The position numbers were made by a program, and so were the translations under genes. 64,000 nucleotides of DNA from G965212025 sp965215765 (lineage in GTDB: Bacteria > Pseudomonadota > Gammaproteobacteria > Poriferisulfidales > Oxydemutatoraceae). Positions 30,406 through 38,468 of this stretch are shown piece by piece. The stretch covers positions 1,302,001 through 1,366,000 of the forward strand of contig OZ244118.1 of NCBI GenBank assembly GCA_965215765.1. Direction: 5' to 3'. How positions within the stretch are numbered: the first letter of the stretch is position 1; every line of letters starts with the position of its first letter. Under the pieces are notes generated by a model. That model was not told the DNA's origin, did no database searches, and saw nothing but the letters and a program-made list of their open reading frames with translations.

Positions 30406-31067
30406 CAGCCACCAACTCCGGCAAGCTCCCGAATTTTGAGCCGGAAGTGGCAGAAGCTGGGAGAAGTATTGTTATCAACATCCATGTGGGGGGTGATCTT
30501 TTTCGCCCAAGCTGACTTTTCCCTCCCGGTAGCCTGCCCGCCTCGTGCTTTGAGAGCAGTGGCTCCGCCAGGAAAAATTGCGTCGGCGAGTTTTTCCCAT
30601 GTGCCGCAGATGGAGTCGCTCTTATATTTTTTCAGAACGCGTTCTTTGGCTCGTGGGTAAGCAGATTTGATTGCCGGAATGTCACCAAGGAACCATGCCT
30701 CGCCTTCCTCAATGGCGATGCAAAAACGAGTTTCGGGTTTGGGGTTGCATGCATTCAGGACGTCCAGGAGTTCCTTACGGAATGACTTCAGGCACCTGTC
30801 GTCAAGATCACAAATGACAATGACTGCAACTGGGAAATCTGTGGGGTCCTTAGGGTAGGTTTTTCCATATCCTCCAAGCAGCCTAGGGAGTTGATCAAGC
30901 AGGATACGTTTGTTAGCGTCACTTCTTGGCTTCATACCCTTCGGGAGGTGTCCGATTCCCTTGTAGGTTTTAATTCTGAACGTATGGTGAGTGCCAATAA
31001 TCCAGGGAACGAGAGTATTGATCACCATCCCACCGGATTGGTCTTCAACGAGGAACTCAAAATGCAT
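30405..31067 (-). CDS. DUF4276-type TOPRIM-fold protein paired with the AAA ATPase
   Basis: 220 residues. Acidic motifs in TOPRIM-like order are visible: FLVEDQSGG near the start (Glu8), VIVICDLDDRCLKSF in the middle, and CIAIEEGEAWFLGD about 30 residues later. These match the DUF4276 pattern and suggest a metal-dependent nuclease or effector. It lies four bases after the AAA ATPase gene and overlaps the helicase stub by TGATG, so the pair is embedded in the BREX operon and translated with it. ATPase/TOPRIM-like pairs such as AriA/AriB (PARIS) and RloA/RloB have a similar layout; homology to them is not established here. Confidence 0.7.
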   Translation of the reverse strand: MHFEFLVEDQSGGMVINTLVPWIIGTHHTFRIKTYKGIGHLPKGMKPRSDANKRILLDQLPRLLGGYGKTYPKDPTDFPVAVIVICDLDDRCLKSFRKELLDVLNACNPKPETRFCIAIEEGEAWFLGDIPAIKSAYPRAKERVLKKYKSDSICGTWEKLADAIFPGGATALKARGGQATGREKSAWAKKITPHMDVDNNTSPSFCHFRLKIRELAGVGG

Positions 31068-31071
31068 CAGA

Positions 31072-32364
31072 CTACCTTACGTCCAGATAATCGCTGAACC
31101 AGAGCCCGCCAAGGGGCAGTTCCTCCTCAACAAGATTCTTGACCAAGGGATCGTCGCTTGCCCTGCGTATGGTTGAATAACCATCAGCCCCTTTTTCAAG
31201 AATCCATACTTCGTTTACGTCCAACGCATCGACCAAGTAGGGTTGGTGTGTCGTAATAAAGACCTGCGATCCCCCTTTGCTCCTAGCTGCATGGTCGCGA
31301 AATTCCTGGGTCAAAGACTCAAGCAATTTGTGGTAGAGACCATTTTCGGGCTCTTCGATGCAAAGGAACGGCGGCGGAGTCGGATCTTCAAGCAGCAGGA
31401 GATAGGCAAAGAGCTTTAGTGTGCCGTCAGACATCTGCTGGGCATAAAACGGATCCTGAAAACCTTCGTCATCGAACCGGAGTAGCAATCTGGAATCTTT
31501 GGTTTTTTCAGTGCTGATCTGGTTAACGCCGGGGATTTTCTTGGCAATCCTGTTCAAAATGCCTTTGAAACGATCCGGGTGCTCTCGCTCCATGAACTGA
31601 ACAACGTTCCCGAGATTGTCCCCGTGGATATTGAGATGCCTCTGGGGACCAGCAAGCGGAAGGCTACGGGCAGCATCAGGGGTGAAATAGCTGAGATACC
31701 ATCCTTCGATGAACCGACGAAATGCAGAAATTCTCGGGTGCTGTTTCAATGATCCCAGCGTGGCGATACCGAGCTTGCGTATATCATCAAGTTCGACAGA
31801 TTCTACCTTTTTGAGCACTTCTTCTGGATCGCGCGACCTAATCCATTCCCTTGAGGCACTTAGGTCAAAACCTTCTTGTTCCTCATTGATTTGTTGACCT
31901 TCCTCATGCCCTTTCCACACAACACCTTGTCCGCCACTCAATGCAAGAAAAGAATAAGGCCTACCAGACTTCTGGCCTTTGCGGCTCTGGCTGAGGTGCT
32001 CTTTTGGCACAATTGGTCGGCCAGAACCATCTACATAAATGGCAATTTCATAAGTAATTGGTTGAGAATTCCTGTCTTCTCTGTAATAAATCTCGAACTC
32101 GATTCCTCCTTTATAACCTTGCGAGCGAATTCTTTCAAAACCACCTCGCCCACGTGAATCGCAAGCCTCTTCTACGCCAGATTTCAGAGCATCTGCCAAG
32201 AAGCTGAATGCATCAAATAATGCGCTTTTCCCCACACCATTCTTGCCAATAACTGCCGTCATAGGCGTCAATGGCTCTCCCTCCTGATTACTCAACACAT
32301 AACCGAGTGTGACATCCTTCAACGTTTTGAAATTTCTAATCCTGAATCCTTCTATTTTTGCCAT
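31072..32364 (-). CDS. AAA15/21-class ABC-type ATPase inside the BREX operon
   Basis: 430 residues from the ATG at 32364, which overlaps the pglX stop as TAATG; an upstream in-frame start would lie inside pglX. The fold is that of the SMC/OLD-like ATPases of defence systems: N-terminal MAKIEGFRIRNFKTLKDV, Walker A GKNGVGKSA (40-48), Walker B FLCIEEPENGL (about 335) and an H-loop ITTHQP (about 373). With the DUF4276 gene it makes a two-gene cassette between pglX and the helicase stub, where canonical type 3 BREX has nothing. It could sense phage anti-restriction proteins and activate the DUF4276 effector, as in PARIS, but that is an analogy. Its first codons are duplicated at 35400-35448. Confidence 0.82.
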   Translation of the reverse strand: MAKIEGFRIRNFKTLKDVTLGYVLSNQEGEPLTPMTAVIGKNGVGKSALFDAFSFLADALKSGVEEACDSRGRGGFERIRSQGYKGGIEFEIYYREDRNSQPITYEIAIYVDGSGRPIVPKEHLSQSRKGQKSGRPYSFLALSGGQGVVWKGHEEGQQINEEQEGFDLSASREWIRSRDPEEVLKKVESVELDDIRKLGIATLGSLKQHPRISAFRRFIEGWYLSYFTPDAARSLPLAGPQRHLNIHGDNLGNVVQFMEREHPDRFKGILNRIAKKIPGVNQISTEKTKDSRLLLRFDDEGFQDPFYAQQMSDGTLKLFAYLLLLEDPTPPPFLCIEEPENGLYHKLLESLTQEFRDHAARSKGGSQVFITTHQPYLVDALDVNEVWILEKGADGYSTIRRASDDPLVKNLVEEELPLGGLWFSDYLDVR

Positions 32365-35141
32365 TATTCGCCTCCTGTTCTCGTTACCGCCAAGCCATAC
32401 CACATTAGCAGCTTTGGATCCCCTTCCAGAACATTGTTGGGGATCTTGTTGGCAACGGCGACTATGGTGTCATAGTCGCGAGCCTGCCAGGCTTCTTTGA
32501 ATCCGGCACGGACGGCCTCTATGCGGAAAATCCTGAGTCTCTTCTTTGTCTCTTTGTATTCCTTGAACTCCTTGAGTAGTGCCTTGTCGCGTACCTTCTC
32601 CAGGTCGCCTTCCTTACCAGGGTCGGGTACATACCAACGGTCACGAGCCGCCGCCACCCGTGCGGGGTCATCCTCGGATAGCTTGCGCAAACCTTTCAAG
32701 TTGCTGGAGAGATAGGCGTGGATTTGTTCCGGAACTGGGCCTTTACCGTCGTAGCACAGGAAGTTTTGATCCAAAAGTTCCTTTAAGTCGAGCTGAGTTT
32801 CGTTCTTACTCCATCCACCGAGCTCTTGCATGAATTGGGTGTTGATGTCGGAAAAGATCTGCGGTTTTTTATTGATGAGCTGTCGCAGCCATTGGATTGC
32901 AGTTGCTTCGTCTGAAACGTAAATAGACATCTGCTTCAATTCACCCGTGGTTGCTTTCTTTTGGTCGTATTCAGCTACTTGTTCATCCAAGAAGTACATG
33001 CCATCGCGCTCTGAAAAATGCTGCTTGAGTCCGTTCTGAAACTCTTTGCTGGAGATTGGCACCGGATAGCCTTTGCGAACATGGTAGGCAACCGTCTGGT
33101 CGAACAGAATACGTGGATCACGTTCTGGCACGGGTTGGAGAACTGCGCCTTGGTGTTTGGTGACAGGAAGATATTTCAGGTGAGATCGGATAAATTCCCA
33201 CACGCCTTCTTCGGTTCTCGCCCCCTTCTGGAAACGTTCTTCAAAGCCGCCGTTTGGTTTGTAGGCAGAGATAACGAGGTCTTGCTTGACTGCTGTAGGG
33301 GTAGTTACGGCATGGAAACTACCTTGTTTTTTGTCCAGTGCAGACACATCGGCAACAATAAATCCTGCTAACGAAAGCGCAGTTTGGATACTGTTCCAAA
33401 CGGACGCTTTGGTGTTGGAAAATTCCACCGTCATCCAACGGCCAGGCTTGAGCACACGATAGGCTTCACTAAAACATGCAATCATTAATTGGCGATATTC
33501 GTGTGACCCTTTCCCCTGGATTTTATTCTCAATAGCTTCAGACTTGTTATTGGTCCAAACTTTTAACCACGATTCCCAAATGAAATTAAGTTCCGAGTAG
33601 TTAAGATTCGCTCCAAATGGAGGGTCGAGAAAAAGATAGTCTACAGATGCTGTTTTGATGGGTGCACTCTCAAAACTTTGGCAATGGACAATTCCGTTTT
33701 TTGTAGATACGAATGCTTTTGCAAAAGCATGGATCTTCCCGATTGCCAGTTTTGTGATTTCTGCTTCCGCATTCAGCGATGAGACGTATAACGTTCCGCT
33801 TAAAACACCATTGCCCCGGTTGTGCATGTTATATCTAACCAATTTAGAACAAAGGGTGGCGACAATTGATTGGAAAAGTAGACGACAACGCAGATCACAT
33901 TTGGAAAGCAATGCACTGAGTGCCCACAAGTTTCTCTTCGTATAGAAATGATGAACATGCGTAATGCCGTGTGAACCCTTTGGCTGACGTGTGTTGAATC
34001 CATCCGGTATTTCAGAGATTGGAAACCAATAGGGAATTTCTCTACTCTCAATCTTTTCCATCAGTGCAAGGTCGTAGGAGTCGGGAGGCTTCTCTGCACG
34101 TTTTCCATCCACAATATAATTTATCAAAACGGGAACTTGTTTTGCCTGTTTAACTGATTTTTTCAGAGCCGAGTCGTAACTCGTGACCCACGCCCGCTCC
34201 ATTTTTCTTTTGGTTAGCGAGGAGGAACAGTGTGGACATGGAAAATTGTCCAACACCTTGCCGGCTTTTTTATCAACAGCTACTTCCCAGAAAACCACTT
34301 CACGAGTGCAATCCGGACAGACAAACACATCTGACCAGACTGTATAGTTAATTTTGCCGGTGCGCCCATCCGAGTGCCTGGTTTCATGCATCCAGCGACA
34401 TTCCTCTTCTACTTCAGCGAGTATGCGTGTGGCATCTCGCACAAAGGCATGAATATCTACCGGTGTGTTGTAGTTGTGGGCTATAAAAGTCGCTGCCGGT
34501 GAAAGATCGTTCAGAACTGACTGCCGTACCCCTAGCTTGGAAAACGGCTTCCAAACTGTTTTGTCATCTTCATTGACATCTGTTTCCCAAATGCTATTGT
34601 CCGGTTTTACTTGGTAGCCGAGCGACATAACCGCTTCACGGTCACCACACATCTGCGCGGCCACACCCGTCATGGCGGTTCCGCAGAAGCCGTCAAGTAC
34701 GATATCTCCCGGCTGCGTGTAGTGGAGGATGTACCGCATGATGGCTTTATGCGGCACCTTGGTGTGGTATGTGTGCGCGTTATAAATTGGGTTGTTTTTC
34801 CCTTCGCTCACATCGGCCGCAAAAGGTTCGCAGTGATAGCCTTCCTCCTGTTCCGGTTTTTGAGCTTCCCACTCAGTGATGAAATCGGTGATCCATGGGT
34901 TCGGGCAGGCGGTGTAGTAGGGTGGGTTGCTCAGGTTCAGGATGTCCTCATTGTCACCGATGGGAAAGCCCTCAATCTTGCGGAACTCCGGGTCGCGTAG
35001 TTTCTCGCGCAACTCCTCTGTAAAGTGGGCGCGGCGAGCCTCGTCGTTTTCGAAGGTTATACCAAGGCAAGTCACCGGGTCGGAAGGCTTTTGAGGTGCT
35101 TCCAGCGGCAAACCGGACAGGTTCATGTTGTTTTCTTTCAT
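32364..35141 (-). CDS. pglX: BREX type 3 adenine methyltransferase PglX, second copy (altered motif I)
   Basis: 925 residues. PglX is the site-specific N6-adenine methyltransferase of BREX that marks host DNA. Order: N-terminal domain (NPPYYTACPNPW), SAM motif I at D150 (DGFCGTAMTG), a Zn-ribbon-like stretch (CPDCTRE...CPHCSS), the second catalytic block with D506 (DPPFGANLNYSEL), and a long C-terminal region. Relative to copy one it is nearly identical except for residues about 407-502, which are unrelated, and A156 where copy one has the second Gly of the FxGxG motif. That substitution in the SAM-binding loop may weaken activity. It overlaps the ATPase start by TAATG. It arose with the chimeric ORF upstream by a ~3.1-kb tandem duplication. 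Confidence 0.88.
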   Translation of the reverse strand: MKENNMNLSGLPLEAPQKPSDPVTCLGITFENDEARRAHFTEELREKLRDPEFRKIEGFPIGDNEDILNLSNPPYYTACPNPWITDFITEWEAQKPEQEEGYHCEPFAADVSEGKNNPIYNAHTYHTKVPHKAIMRYILHYTQPGDIVLDGFCGTAMTGVAAQMCGDREAVMSLGYQVKPDNSIWETDVNEDDKTVWKPFSKLGVRQSVLNDLSPAATFIAHNYNTPVDIHAFVRDATRILAEVEEECRWMHETRHSDGRTGKINYTVWSDVFVCPDCTREVVFWEVAVDKKAGKVLDNFPCPHCSSSLTKRKMERAWVTSYDSALKKSVKQAKQVPVLINYIVDGKRAEKPPDSYDLALMEKIESREIPYWFPISEIPDGFNTRQPKGSHGITHVHHFYTKRNLWALSALLSKCDLRCRLLFQSIVATLCSKLVRYNMHNRGNGVLSGTLYVSSLNAEAEITKLAIGKIHAFAKAFVSTKNGIVHCQSFESAPIKTASVDYLFLDPPFGANLNYSELNFIWESWLKVWTNNKSEAIENKIQGKGSHEYRQLMIACFSEAYRVLKPGRWMTVEFSNTKASVWNSIQTALSLAGFIVADVSALDKKQGSFHAVTTPTAVKQDLVISAYKPNGGFEERFQKGARTEEGVWEFIRSHLKYLPVTKHQGAVLQPVPERDPRILFDQTVAYHVRKGYPVPISSKEFQNGLKQHFSERDGMYFLDEQVAEYDQKKATTGELKQMSIYVSDEATAIQWLRQLINKKPQIFSDINTQFMQELGGWSKNETQLDLKELLDQNFLCYDGKGPVPEQIHAYLSSNLKGLRKLSEDDPARVAAARDRWYVPDPGKEGDLEKVRDKALLKEFKEYKETKKRLRIFRIEAVRAGFKEAWQARDYDTIVAVANKIPNNVLEGDPKLLMWYGLAVTRTGGE

Positions 35142-35208
35142 CTTCGTAATCTGTGCTGGTGTCGTTCGGTTTGGTTTTTCCGCAAGCGAACAAGCTGTCG
35201 GAGCTTTG

Positions 35209-35448
35209 TCACTCGCCAGGTCGCTCGTGTTCTACGACGAACCGCACCTTGTCCGGCTCCTTTCCCTTGGTGAGCTCATCAATGTATTCCTCAAAGCGTT
35301 TCTTCGTTTCCGCCAGAGTTGCCGGGCCGTCTGTGACCTGTAGAGCGTTTTGCAGTTCCTGCACCTTGACAGTAACCCTGACCAAGCCAGAGAGCACCTC
35401 CTTCAATGTTTTGAAACTTCTAATCCTGAATCCTTCTATTTTTGCCAT
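35209..35448 (-). CDS. 79-residue chimeric ORF: ATPase N-terminus joined to BrxC C-terminus
   Basis: Starts at the TAATG that ends pglX copy one. The first ~16 residues are those of the AAA ATPase (MAKIEGFRIRSFKTLK). It then continues as the last ~63 residues of BrxC (EVLSGLVRVTVKVQEL to EHERPGE). The join falls where both genes read ttgaagga. This is the scar of the tandem duplication that copied brxC-3'/pglX/ATPase-5', and the frame has stayed open. Whether the peptide is made or stable is unknown. Confidence 0.7.
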   Translation of the reverse strand: MAKIEGFRIRSFKTLKEVLSGLVRVTVKVQELQNALQVTDGPATLAETKKRFEEYIDELTKGKEPDKVRFVVEHERPGE

Positions 35449-38237
35449 TATTCGCCTCCTGCTCTTGTTACAGCCAAGCCATACCACATTAGCAACTTTG
35501 GATCCCCTTCCAGAACATTGCTGGGGATCTTGTTGGCAACGGCGACTATGGTGTCATAGTCGCGAGCCTGCCAGGCTTCTTTGAATCCGGCACGGACGGC
35601 GTCCCTGCGTAAGTCCTTGATCTTCTTTTTTGTCTCTTTGTATTCCTTGAATTTCTTGAGTAGCACCTTGTCGCGCACCTTCTCCAAGTCGATTTCCTTA
35701 CTGGGGTCGGGTACATACCAACGGTCGCGAGCCTCCGCCGCCAGTGCATGGCCATCCTTGGGTAGCTTGCGCAAGCCCTTCCGGTTGCTGGATAGGTAGG
35801 CGTGGATTTGTTCTGGAACTGGGCCTTTACCGTCGTAGCACAGGAAGTTTTGATACAAAAGTTCCTTTAAGTCGAGCTGGGTTTCGTTCTTACTCCAGCC
35901 ACTGAGCTCTTGCATGAATTGGGTGTTGATGTCGGAAAAGATCTGCGGTCTTTTCTTGATGTGCTGTCGTAGCCATTGAATCGCGGAGGGTTCGTCTGAA
36001 ACGTGAATGGACATCTGCTTTAATTTGCCCATGGTTGCTCTCTTATGGTCGTATTCGGCTACTTGTTCATGCAAGAAGTACATGCCATCGTGCTCTGAAA
36101 AATGCTGCTTGAGTCCGTTCTGAAACTCTTTGCTGGAGATTGGAACCGGATAGCTGTTGCGGACATGGTAAGCAACCATCCGGTCGAACAAAATGCGAGG
36201 ATCACGCTCTGGCACGGGTTGCAGAACTGCCCCTTGGTGTTTGGTAACAGGAAGATACTTCAAATGAGATCGGATGAATTCCCACACGCTTTCTTCTGTT
36301 TGCGCCTTCTTCTGGAAACGCTCTTCAAAGCCGCCGTTTGGTTTGTAGGCAGAGATAACAAGGTCTTGCTTGACTGCTGTAGGGGTAGTTACGGCATGGA
36401 AACTTCCTTGTTTTTTGTCCAGTGCGGACACATCAGCAACAATAAATCCTGCTAAAGAAAGCGCAGTTTGGATATTGTTCCAAACGGACGCTTTGGTGTT
36501 GGAAAACTCCACCGTCATCCAACGACCAGGCTTGAGCACACGATAGGCCTCCCTGAAACACGCAATCATTAATTGGCGATATTCGTGTGGCCCTTTCCCC
36601 TGGACTTTATTCTCAATGGCTTCAGACTTGTTATTGGTCCAAACCCTTAACCATGATTCCCAAATGAAATTAAGTTCAGAGTAATTAAGGTTTGCTCCAA
36701 ATGGAGGGTCTATGAAGATATAGTCAATAGATTCAGAGGAAATTTTTAGATTTTCAAATGAATTGCAGCCTGCTAAGTTTTTTGCGCCAGAGCTCCCTGC
36801 TTTCTTCATGTCGCCAATTTTACGCCTAAGCAGTTTAAATGCCCCGTTTTCAGTCCATAAAGACGGAACGTATAGCGTTCCACTTATTGTTCCCATTTTT
36901 CGATCAAGCGTGAATTTGTACATTTTAGTAGTGCGAGTCAGGCTTGATGTAACCCAGGCAATCAGCCTAGGGTTCTTTACCTGAAAAACTTTATGATGGA
37001 CGCTAGCTAATATCCATAAGTTTCTCTTCGTGTAGAAATGATGGACGTGCGTAATACCATGTGAACCCTTTGGCTGACGTGTGTTGAATCCATCAGGTAT
37101 TTCAGAGGTTGGAAACCAATAGGGAATTTCTTTATTCTCAATCTTTTCCATCAGTGCCAGGTCGAAGGAATCTGGAGTCTTCTCTGTGCGTTTTCCATCC
37201 ACAATATAATTTATCAGAACGAGAATCTGCTTTGCCTGTTTAACTGATTTTTTCAGGGCAGAGTCGTATCTCGTGATCCACGCCCGCTCCATTTTTATTT
37301 TGGTCAGCGCGGAGGAACAGTGCGGGCATGAAAAATTGTCCAACATCTTGTCGGCTTCTTTATCAACAGCTACTTCCCAAAAAACCACTTCACGAGTGCA
37401 GTCCGGACAGACAAACACGTCTGACCAGACCGTATAGTTAATTTTGCCGGTACGCCCATCCGAGTGCCTGGTTTCATACATCCAGCCACATTCTTCTTCT
37501 ACCTCAGTGAGTATGCGTGTGGCATCTCGCTCAAAGGCATGAATATCTACCGGTGTGTTGAAGCTGTAGGCTATAGAGGTCGCCGCCGGTGAAAGCTCGT
37601 TCAGGACTGCCCGCCGTACCCCTAGCCTGGAAAATGGTTTCCAAATTGTTTTGCCATCCTCATCGACCTCCTTTTGCAAAATGGTACCGTCCGGTTTCAC
37701 TAGGTATCCGAGCGACATGACTGCTTCACGGTTACCACACATCTGCGCAGCTACGCCCGTCATACCGGTTCCGCAGAAGCCGTCAAGCACGATATCTCCC
37801 GGCTGCGTATAGTGGAGGATGTAGCGCATGATGGCCTTATGCGGAACTTTGGTGTGGTAGGAGTGTGCGTTGTAAATCGGGTCGTTTTTCCCTTCGCTCA
37901 CATCGGCCGCAAAAGGTTCACGGTGATAGTCTTCGGGCTGTTCCGGTTTTTGAGCTTCCCACTCAGCGATGAAATCGGCGATCCATGGGTTCGGGCAGGC
38001 GGTGTAGTAGGGTGGGTTGCTCAGACTCAGGATGTCCTCATCGTCACCGATGGGAAAGCCATCAATCTTGCGGAACTCCGGGTCGCGAAGTTTTTTGCGC
38101 AACTCCTCTGTAAAGCGGGTGCGACGAGCCTCGTCGTTTTCGAAGGTCATACCAAGGCAAGTCACCGGGTCGGAAGGCTTTTGTGGTGCTTCCATCGGCA
38201 AACCGGATAGGTTCATGTTGTTTTTTGTCATCTTCAT
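35448..38237 (-). CDS. pglX: BREX type 3 adenine methyltransferase PglX, first copy
   Basis: 929 residues from the ATG at 38237 (or MTKNN at 38231). A longer in-frame reading to 38453 crosses duplicated DNA in the wrong frame and is rejected. Motif I is intact (DGFCGTGMTG, D152 and G158). A four-Cys ribbon (CPDCTRE...CPHCSS) follows, and the second catalytic block has D510 in IDPPFGANLNYSEL. Residues ~408-505, just before that block, differ completely from the second copy while the flanks are nearly identical. This window is a candidate target-recognition module. The start overlaps a 55-codon partial duplicate of its own 5' end (ATGA). Of the two copies this is the one with canonical catalytic residues. 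Confidence 0.9.
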   Translation of the reverse strand: MKMTKNNMNLSGLPMEAPQKPSDPVTCLGMTFENDEARRTRFTEELRKKLRDPEFRKIDGFPIGDDEDILSLSNPPYYTACPNPWIADFIAEWEAQKPEQPEDYHREPFAADVSEGKNDPIYNAHSYHTKVPHKAIMRYILHYTQPGDIVLDGFCGTGMTGVAAQMCGNREAVMSLGYLVKPDGTILQKEVDEDGKTIWKPFSRLGVRRAVLNELSPAATSIAYSFNTPVDIHAFERDATRILTEVEEECGWMYETRHSDGRTGKINYTVWSDVFVCPDCTREVVFWEVAVDKEADKMLDNFSCPHCSSALTKIKMERAWITRYDSALKKSVKQAKQILVLINYIVDGKRTEKTPDSFDLALMEKIENKEIPYWFPTSEIPDGFNTRQPKGSHGITHVHHFYTKRNLWILASVHHKVFQVKNPRLIAWVTSSLTRTTKMYKFTLDRKMGTISGTLYVPSLWTENGAFKLLRRKIGDMKKAGSSGAKNLAGCNSFENLKISSESIDYIFIDPPFGANLNYSELNFIWESWLRVWTNNKSEAIENKVQGKGPHEYRQLMIACFREAYRVLKPGRWMTVEFSNTKASVWNNIQTALSLAGFIVADVSALDKKQGSFHAVTTPTAVKQDLVISAYKPNGGFEERFQKKAQTEESVWEFIRSHLKYLPVTKHQGAVLQPVPERDPRILFDRMVAYHVRNSYPVPISSKEFQNGLKQHFSEHDGMYFLHEQVAEYDHKRATMGKLKQMSIHVSDEPSAIQWLRQHIKKRPQIFSDINTQFMQELSGWSKNETQLDLKELLYQNFLCYDGKGPVPEQIHAYLSSNRKGLRKLPKDGHALAAEARDRWYVPDPSKEIDLEKVRDKVLLKKFKEYKETKKKIKDLRRDAVRAGFKEAWQARDYDTIVAVANKIPSNVLEGDPKLLMWYGLAVTRAGGE

Positions 38238-38401
38238 AAGCGGAACTCCGGGTCGCGCAGTTTTTTGCGCAACTCCTCTGTAAAGTGGGTGCGACGAGCC
38301 TCGTCGTTTTCGAAGGTCATACCAAGGCAAGTCACCGAGCCTGATGGCTTTTGAGGTGCTTCCATCGGCAAACCGGACAGGTTCATGTTGTTTTTTGTCA
38401 T
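38234..38401 (-). CDS. 55-residue ORF duplicating the PglX N-terminus
   Basis: Encodes residues matching the start of PglX (MTKNNMNLSGLPMEAPQ to LRDPEFRL) and ends in a TGA that overlaps the ATG of full-length pglX as ATGA. It is a ~165-bp tandem duplication of the pglX 5' end. The upstream position, 67 bases after the brxC stop, is the one the pglX start would normally occupy. If translated, pglX depends on coupling through this leader. Confidence 0.65.
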   Translation of the reverse strand: MTKNNMNLSGLPMEAPQKPSGSVTCLGMTFENDEARRTHFTEELRKKLRDPEFRL

Positions 38402-38468
38402 CTTCGTAATCTGCGCTGGTGTCGCCCGGTTTGGTTTTTCCGCAAGCGAACAATCTGTCGGAGCTTTG

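Noticed and set aside
32364..38237. Diversity-generating retroelement as cause of the variable PglX window
   Set aside because: No reverse transcriptase or template repeat is visible, and the window differs throughout rather than at adenines.
38238..38453. Extended N-terminus of PglX copy one (start at 38453)
   Set aside because: The extra codons read duplicated pglX 5' DNA in the wrong frame; the ATG at 38237 aligns with the second copy.
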